This document shows positions 1 through 9,200 of a stretch of 64,000 nucleotides of DNA, piece after piece. Source of the stretch: Maniola hyperantus (Eukaryota > Arthropoda > Insecta > Lepidoptera > Nymphalidae); NCBI RefSeq assembly GCF_902806685.2, contig NC_048557.2, forward strand, positions 11,169,554 through 11,233,553. The letters run 5' to 3'. Below the pieces are notes generated by a model that worked only from the letters and a program-made list of their open reading frames with translations, did not search any database and was not told the DNA's origin. Both the position numbers and the translations under genes were made by a program. How positions within the stretch are numbered: the stretch's first letter is position 1; the number at the start of each line of letters is the position of its first letter.

Positions 1-23
1 AACAATTATAGGAAAAAACTCAC

Positions 24-256
24 CATTACTCTCTTTAAAGTAAGTATACAGATCTTCAGTGATATTTCCAAATGTGGTGGAAATAAACATCAAAGTATGC
101 TTCCACGTAGCTCTACTGAGAGTTCTACACTCATCATCGATGTATCCAGAAGTGCAATTGAGGTAGCCCTTCCAGAGTATATTCAAAGGAACATTCTCTT
201 GGATTGATGACGTGTTGACTGCGTTTAGCACAGTATCCACCTTGGACAAGAATTTT
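24..256 (-). CDS. ABCA exon 19: extracellular domain (residues 1056-1133), last exon in window
   Basis: Encodes KFLSKVDTVLNAVNTSS through WKGYLNCTSGYIDDECRTL to FKESNG, with three sequons and cysteines CTSGYIDDEC. Donor GTGAGT at 23-18, phase 1 end. The remainder of the gene runs off the left edge. Confidence 0.85.
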
Positions 257-3200
257 CTGAAAGAAAAATACATTGAGAATATTGTTGTATTGTACTCCTT
301 AAAGTGAAATTTCACTAAGAAAATCTGATCAACATTAATTGTTCTAAAAACTGTCTAACTGATGATGAATGCATGAAGGCTTAATGGTGTAGGTAAGTAA
401 TTTTTCGTATTTCTAAATAAAAGTTTTTGTTAAATTTTTTACCTTAAAATTTCTTCCTTTTCAGGATTATCAAAAGCATTTATAGAGTATTGTACAGCCG
501 ATAGAAGTGTCACATGTCCATCAGTTCTATTCTCAAAAGTGCTTTTGAAAATCTCTTTTATAGTGTCCAAGTCCTTTATCAGAGAGTCAAAAGTTGCAGA
601 GAATTTGAGAAATATACTATCGGGATAAACTGTGGTATTCAAGGATTGGGTTTTCTGAAAATAATTTTTTCTAAATTACATTATTGAAAAATTGTTTCAT
701 ACGAATCTGCTCAGTAGGTATCTACTGTTGCTTTAGTTTTAGTAGATAATAAAATTAAAGCGACAACAAAACAGCAAGATAATAGCTTAGGTAGAAGTAT
801 TGTAATTTACTTACAAAAACTGTAGCATTTCTCATAGCCAAATAATCAATCCATTCTTGTTGAAGGTCTGAATCGAGGCACATGATGGTCTCGAGAGATT
901 TGAGAGCAATCTGTGATTCCTCACTAAGCTGCAAGAACTGAGTGAGGCTACCAGAACAAGGCCAAGATGGAATGCCGTTCATTAAAGAAATTATCGGGAT
1001 AATCTGAGAATTAAGAGAAAAAGAAAAATTGAGACAAAATTTAAATAAAATGTGAAACATTTAAAATTTATGCATTTGTAGCTAATGTTCCTATAGATCA
1101 AGTTCATCAGGTAAAAAGTGAATTAAGAAATATTGCAGATAAAAATAGGCGCACAGGCTTTCAGGCTTACGTATTTTTTCATTTGTCAACATAATTCTAA
1201 TAGGTACTTCTATAAAGACCTTAATATTATGAAAAAAAGTGAAGCCAACAGTGAAATGATTTCCTCACTGTTAATAAAATGTATGACTTTATAATCATAC
1301 TCACATCAGTATTATCAGCAAATATCACATCGACCGAGTCCTTTACAAAATACGGTATATTAGGAAGCATATTTCTTAAAGCAGTTGCGGTAGTTGGAGG
1401 CACTGACGATGATGTTGTTGCATTTCTTGTAATACCTAAAATGCGAATATTTTACATATTAATATAATTAATTAATTTTTAATTAATTAGTTGCTTAGCT
1501 TTATGTTTCAATCTTTAATATAATTAATTAATGGTTTTAAAGTTGTTTAGCTTTAAGTTTTAATCTTTAAGTAGTACAAACAAAGAAGAAGAGGAAAACG
1601 AAATAAATTGAAAGAGAAAGAAAAGAAAAGTCGAACATTTTAATACTCTCATACAATTTTCTTAAAAAAATTGTAAAATAGTTGAACAAGGAAGAAATAT
1701 ATCTTACCACCAATTAGCTGAATCAAATCATCAACGACGGTCAATGGTCCGTTAGCGACGTAGAAACTATATTTAATTTTGAACCATCCCTCACTGTTGA
1801 TGTCAAACATACCGCGGTCCAATATATCCAACAAACGTAGCCCGAACTTGATGCTAGAAGTAATAAAAATCTGAATTGATCATTAGGTAAAAATAGGTAA
1901 GTATTATGATTTTCTTTGCTTATGATTGGATAAAAGTAAAAACGAATCATCCAAATTAAGTGACAAAAGTTTCATTAATTTGATAAGTATTATTAATTTT
2001 ATTTTTTAAGTTCAAGCCTCTAAATGACTTTTTACAATTTGGTTCTTTTAGATTAGGCACTTTGTCTTCACAAATATAATAAATGATATAAGCGATAGCA
2101 AAAAGGTAAATGAAGCAAAAACAAACCTTATATGTAACAGTCTGTTTAAATTCTTCAAGTCAAACCAGAATGTTTTAACTTCCTTGATCATTTCAGCTAC
2201 TTCCTTCTGTTCCTTTTCATTCATATTAAAGGTTTCGTACTCAAACAGATACGTGTAGTCATTGTGAAGTTTTTCGTAGAGATTGTTTAAACCAGTTATC
2301 AGACCTGTCCAGTTAATTTCTTCTAAAACACTGTGCTTAGAATCTGTTACAGTTCTAATCTAAAAAGGTAAAGTATTTTAGTTACTAGAAATTGTACCTT
2401 AGAATCCTTGAAATCAATCAAATTTTCTAATGTTATGGTTTTTAGTATAAGCATAAAATTTGTTTGTCTTATATAACTTCTTTGTCACACAAAATTTCCA
2501 TTTTTGCATTCATTTGTTGTTATATTTTTATTCATAACGTTAGAACTTCAATTATTGGTTTTTCGTTCAATGTTAGAACTTCTTTGTTTACTTACAGCTT
2601 TTCCGATGATAGATTCTTTTTCCAATCCTTTTTCTATAGCAATAGTTATATTACATAACGTTGTAAAAAGACCTTTCTCATCATCTTGTGGAGGATAATT
2701 TAAATAAATAGATGCTGTTTCAGGACCATGGCATAAAATATCTTGACCCGGCGTTGATAGTGTTTTGTACATCTAGAATATTGTAAAATCTTGATGAATG
2801 AAAAGCTGATTAATTAATACGAATTCGTTTTACAAAAGTTAGTAAATATTATTTATTTTCCTAAAAGTTTAGTGTTTTGTTTAAATCTCCCTTAAATACC
2901 TTTTCTTCGTCAAGCGCTGTGCCTAAAATCATTTTAATAATTTCTGGATACATTTCTTTGGCTTTTTTTTGTAAATCTGTAGGAGCAACATTGAGTTGTT
3001 CATTGATAGCATTCACTATAATTAGTGTGTCTTTTATAAATGGCGATATTTTATATTCCAGTAGTGGATTTTGGCTGACTACCTCTTTAGCTAAAGCACC
3101 GTGTACTGTTATCCTGCAAAAAGAGAACTTTTTATAACAGCTTACACTCTTACTGTTTTCAATATTTTACTAATACGGAATGACAAGTTGTATACATTTT

Positions 3201-6200
3201 TTAATTAATCTAAATGCATCTTTCTTTAACGTATTTTTAGTGTGTGTGTACTTTGATATTAGAATAATTAGTGATACTTCCTTCCTTAAAAATTAAGTGT
3301 TACCAAACTCACAGTATATGTTTACCCAAGTGTGCTTTCTTTTTAAAAGCTTTCAAAACCTCTGAATCATCAGAAACATTAAAGGCTTTTGTCCAATCCA
3401 TATCTGGTTTTTCTTGCAGTATAAATCTTTCTATATCTTCTGTCAAGTTTCGCAGAATTTCAAAATCCTTGTCTATACTGTAAAGTTGACTACTAGTATC
3501 TCTACCTAGAGTCTCAAGTACAAATAGTGACGCCATACTGTTTATCTGAAAATCATAAAGTGTCATGATTGCATAACGATGAACCATATCGTTCATATGT
3601 TTTATATTTTACTCCCGTCATGTAATTAAAACACTACGCGTAAAGCGAATGTGCAATAACCAACGCTGTTTCTAATTTCATGACGCGTAATGTTATTTAT
3701 AGTTTAACTTACATTATCTTTAACGTCGTAAATACCAAAACTTGATACAAAATCGTAGACATAACTTCTCCACGCTTCCGTACAAAGCTGTGATTTCAAA
3801 CTAGATGCCTCGTCTTGGGATACGAGAAAAAAGTTCTTGATTCGCTTTGTGTCACAGAACATCTGATTCACATCGTTTAGTTTGGACGTCATTATCTACG
3901 GAACAAATAAAGTTATTAATAATAAAAGTTTAGAATTAAGTGTTACTAAAATGGAGTCAAAATTATGCCAGTAAATAACTTAAGATAAGTTAGCCGGCAT
4001 GGGCAAACCGTATATATCTGCAGAACTAATAGAGGATGATACAGATGTGTTGTGAAGTGGAGACCGAATTCTAGCAGGCATACTGTGGGTCAACCTCCAT
4101 CCCACTAGATTAGGAATGCAAGGACCATGTGTGGACTGATGGTACACTCTCGCGATGGTATGTCCAGCAGTGGACGCTTTAAGGTGAAAATACACTCCTA
4201 AAAGATACGTGATCCTTTATGTGAGCAGAGCACATTTTAATGTGATTCTGGTCACAGAAAGTATTAGTACTTGATTTGACATAGCACGCGTAGGGTTTCG
4301 TCGCGTTTTAAAGTATGCTGCAACCTCTAATCACCAATACTATAAAATTTCAATACCTGTATTCTTTCAGCATTTGCCAAGGCTTCTAAACCTTTGGAAA
4401 CCACATCAGGTGGCAACGCTAATAATATTTTAACACCTTGGGGGTTACGCAGGGAGACATCGTAGGCCAACTGTTCTAAATGCATGTTAATGTTGATGAC
4501 CTTTCGAGCCCCTTCGACAAGTTTCGCCAATAGAGTAGAATAGAATAATACATCGTGTTTTTGATTCTTTGGTATGAATTTGAAAATGAAATTCGTAACC
4601 CCAGAGAAACTGTAAGAAAAATTGATAAATAACAAAAATAAGAATTAAATGATTTTTAGTATCGAACCTTGTTGAAAAAAGAACAAAGATGGGAATAAAC
4701 GTGGAAAAGGAAACGCTTATTTTTGTAAAAATCGTCTATGTGACTTTTAAAATTGTAAAAGTCTTGTAAATACTTTATATCACTTACGCGTTGAATATGC
4801 TTAGCGTTGTACTGTTTGAACCTATTTCTGCCAGTGAATTTGTAATACTGTCCATAAATTGGGAAGCCTTGTGAAATCCTGCACTTATTCCAAACTTATC
4901 ACCAACATTTGACAATGCTAAATCAGTTACTTCTTCTACAGAATCAATATCTTGTTTTGTTAGAAACTTTTGTAAGTACTCTACACCTATCACTGCTGTA
5001 TCTACAACCTCCTTTATTGTCTTAAATGATTCTGTGTCTCCAAAAGTTGATTGAAACAAATTAACAACTTTTCTTATCCTGCAATAAAAATTAAAATTTC
5101 CTTGATTTATCTTACCTTAGGTACCTACTATGTTTCTTTTAAAATATATTATTTATATGATCCTGCTTTCCACATTCAAGATCGATATGTATTGTAACAA
5201 TTGCAATGGTTAAAGCATTTATACAATTACTAGTATGTAAGCAAGAACTAGTAGTAATACTAGTCACTTACTGGAATGGTCCCAATTTCTATGTACCATG
5301 AAAAATTGTGCTACAGAAATAAATATTTTTGAGTTTTTTCTAATGTATGATACTATTGAGAATTTAGCTAATAGTACAAGAAAATTAGCTATGAGTAAGT
5401 ACTCATAGCTAATTTTCTTATTACTACAATTGCAATATTTTGTTTAAAGAGGATGTATCTCTATATACATCGATGCACTATACTTACATGGTCAAGTTTA
5501 CATAACTGAAGTCAACTTCTCGATTTTGAATTATAGCTGTGAGCTCTGGAGGCATGAAACTGTCCATCGACATCATCCGGAGCACTGCCACCATCATGTC
5601 ACCAAGTCTTGTCAATCTCACATCACCAGACAACTTGTAATACATATCGCCTATCTATGGGAAGCTTTACTGAAGATTATTACTATTTAACCTTAGTACT
5701 TTTAATTGATCTGACACGTGTAAGACACCTATCTTCAAAGATTTTGATATCATAAGTTTTGTCTGTTTTAATTTTTCAGTTTTGGAAGCGTCGGATTATT
5801 TTTAAATTTTAGCAAACTCAATAAAAAAAACAAGGAATACTTTCACAGAAGTCTTTAAAAAAAGTTAAGTTTTTTCCAATCATCTGATGGCTCATAAAAA
5901 ACAGAAAAAATCGTACCATTGTAACAAATTTTCCTATATCCACTTCTGATACGAGGCCCATGACTAGATTTTGAGCAGTTTTCTTTGGAAGTGCACACAA
6001 TTTATCTACGAAAGCCTTTAAGTGTTCTACGTTTTTTACTTTTATCGTTTTGCTCATAGAATCTGCATTACATCTGTCCAAGTTCCCCTGCATGATCTAG
6101 AAAGTATAAATAAATTTTAGTTCAGATGAAGTTTAATCATTTTCCGGAGAATTTAGAAGACGAACCAGAATGGTGATCGATTGAATATAATAGGAGAAAC

Positions 6201-9200
6201 TAAATTGGTGAGGACAAACTAAGAGAGGATCATGCTGTGATAAATTAAGAGTGTGGCGGTTGCCACAATTGTAACTAGATGGCGTTATTCAATCGATAAC
6301 ATTTCATGACGAAGTCCCGAACAAATGTATCGCCGACAGTACTCGCACTAACGGAGTTTTCTGCAATCTGGACCATATTAAGAAGTTTCAAGATAGAAAC
6401 ATCGGCCCCTTGAGTACGGTCGAGCCTGCACACCGCTCCCGTACAAGAGCATACTTATGTCGCCTTAAAAGAAAACGCCCTGTTGGATGTCTTAAATACT
6501 GCAGGAGGGAAAGCTGATTGGCGCAAAGCGGTGAAGGACAGACTTGAGTAACAGCTTTTAATGTTGGAGATCTTCAAGGGTTACCAAGCCAGTAAAATTA
6601 AGTAAATTAATTTAGTTTTCGAAATTACTTACGCCTTCAAAACCAACTTCAGCTGTCAGGATACTATTTGAAACAACTTCAGGCAACTCGAGCTCTTTTG
6701 CCAAATACCGCTTCACTCTTTTGGGATTCTTAAATAAATCGCTAACGAGCAATCCATTTTCTGAAACCAAAAACTGTCCTTAGTTCTTTTGAAAATGACT
6801 ATTTGTTTATGTGATTTCACCTGATAATGAGTGGTGATCATTTATAATAGGTGAATGTAAGAATTATATTGCCAAAATTTAGGAAGCTAAATCTGGTGGC
6901 ACGGCCTACGGGTATGGGTTCAATGAAACTGCCGTACTCTTTCCAATTTAGCCCGTTTCCATAGGCTGCATTATTACTTACCACCAGGTGAGATCGCAGT
7001 CAAGGGCTAACTTTTATTGGAATAAAAAAACTGCTTTTCTTCTTGTGAGAACAGACCAAAGTCAAAACCGAAAAGATAATAATTTTCGAAACAACCAAAC
7101 GTGTCTGACTTGGCTTCAAAAGAGAGGAGAGAGGATATGTACAAGAAAATTGGAAACAGCTTTTTTTCAAAATAATTTTAGATACATAGGTATCAAAATT
7201 GCGGAACCGGCAGGATTCGAACCTACGTCTTCTGGTTTCGCGCCCGACGCCTCGACTGCTAGGCCACGGTTTCGCTTACTGCCAGTAACGTTTGTGATAT
7301 GTATGTTCACTCAGTACTGAAGCGCCTGCTAATGCCATCTAGTAGTGACACTTTGCAGTTATCGAAACTACTTGCAAATACCCATATTACAATGCAGCTC
7401 TTTGAACGAGAAATGACACATTTGCTTTTTACTATATTTTATAGTAGCTTTTTTCAAGACAAGTTATTTTAATCAATATAAATTATGGCGCAAACTGAAA
7501 ACCAGCGCCGAGCATTGTGAGCAGTGCTCGGCTAGGCTGAGTTTGCGACCTTTTGTTTATTGTTAGTTTTTAGTTTAGATAAGTATATTAGATTTATAAC
7601 ATTGTACATATTAGTTACTAGCAATAATGAAAACAATAAAGCATATTTTATTATTATTTATTATTATGTAGAAAGAGAAGATTTAGATATGTTTGATACT
7701 CACTAGTGATATTCAAGAATAGAGGATTGTCGGCGATGTCTGACAGAGTAGCGAGCAGTTTGAGCGCATCTGGCACATTGGCTGCGGTGTCGATCACCGT
7801 CTCGTTGGTGATGATTGAGGAGAGCTGACGCTGCAGCTGTGTGAACCTTTAACATTTGTGATACATGCAGTAGTCTTATTTATCCACATTACAAGTTGAT
7901 GATGATTAAAATAAAACATATAGTTGAAGATCTCGTGCATGAAAACTAAGGAGGGGAACTAGAGGTCAAAGGTACGTTTTAGAGATCCTAGATAATATAG
8001 AAAAACTATTGTCAGCAGAATTATTGTGAGTAATGTCGGTACCCAACCAAAAACTATAAAAGCGAGCCTCCAGCCACGCTCGAGAGATTCGCAATTGATT
8101 CGTCGAGCGAGAAGGTTGTGGTACTGGCATTATACGCAGTAAGTTTGCTGACATTATTCTTTGTATTCTTCTGATTGTTTTTATATTGGTTTTAAAGTTA
8201 TTAACGGTTGTATGTGATGTTTTATTGACTTATTGTTTAAAATTATGTCGATATGAAAGTAAATTGGATTTAGCTGTCTTGACCTTGTATTTTTTTAATA
8301 TTTTCCGCTTCTGAGTGCTAAAACTATATTAAAAATTCCCAGTACAATAACTTTGGTAGATTTTTGAACGAATTCCAAAAAGGAGGATTCTGGATTCGGT
8401 GCTATTTTCTTATGTATGTGCACAGATTTTTCCGAGGCTTTTGGATCGATTTGGATTTTTTTTTTAATCTATAGAGGAACTCTTTAGCCAATAGTTGAAT
8501 GTTTTTATAGTTTTCATAGTGTTTCATAGATCAAAATGGACAGCATTATTACTGTTTATAATATTATCTTACCTCGACTTTTCATAGGAAGGTATCTCAT
8601 CGAAGTCCTCCAACGAGGAGCACTCATTATTAACACTGCACACGAATGATTGAAGAAAATTTAGCACTCCAGCGCTGGGCAGAGCTCGAGCTGCGAATTG
8701 GCCTGCAACAAATAAACAACATTTTTGATCATCACGGCAATGGAATTGGATAAATGAATGAGTTGATGAAAATTTGTTTGTTGATATTTTTTTTATTAAA
8801 ATGGCGAGCAAACGAGCAGGCGGGTCACCAGATGCCAAGTGATTACCGCCGCCCATGACATTTGCAATACCAGAGAAACCACCAATGCGTTGCCGGCCTT
8901 TCAGGAATTTGTTGGTCCGCCCCTTTCAGTAACCCCATGTTGTGATCTAATGAGAACACCACCGATGGGAGTTGATTCCACAGTTTGCATGTGCGTGGAA
9001 AAAAGGATCTGGCACAACGGGCGGTCGAAGTGCACCAGACACCCAGGTGGTGAGGGTGAAATTGTTTGCGGTGGCGTGCGGTGCGATTGTAGAAAAGGGT
9101 GGGTGGAATGAGATCATAAACAACTCTTCAACACAACAACTCAACAACAAGATATATCACTATATTAAACACAATAGGTACGTTACTCAACAATACTTAA

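Noticed and set aside
3310..3326. GTAAAC donor for ABCA exon 11
   Set aside because: Using it places a stop codon early in exon 12; the GTGAGT 14 nt further on keeps the frame.
7195..7275. Functional tRNA gene
   Set aside because: B box and T arm are good, but the acceptor stem has a mismatch and the anticodon loop is not canonical; the same head is fused to a repeat at 52.6 kb.
8569..8856. Separate 95-codon gene beginning MGGGNHLASGD
   Set aside because: The upstream half is a decayed LINE on the complementary strand; only the part from 8702 leftward is coding, as ABCA exon 3.
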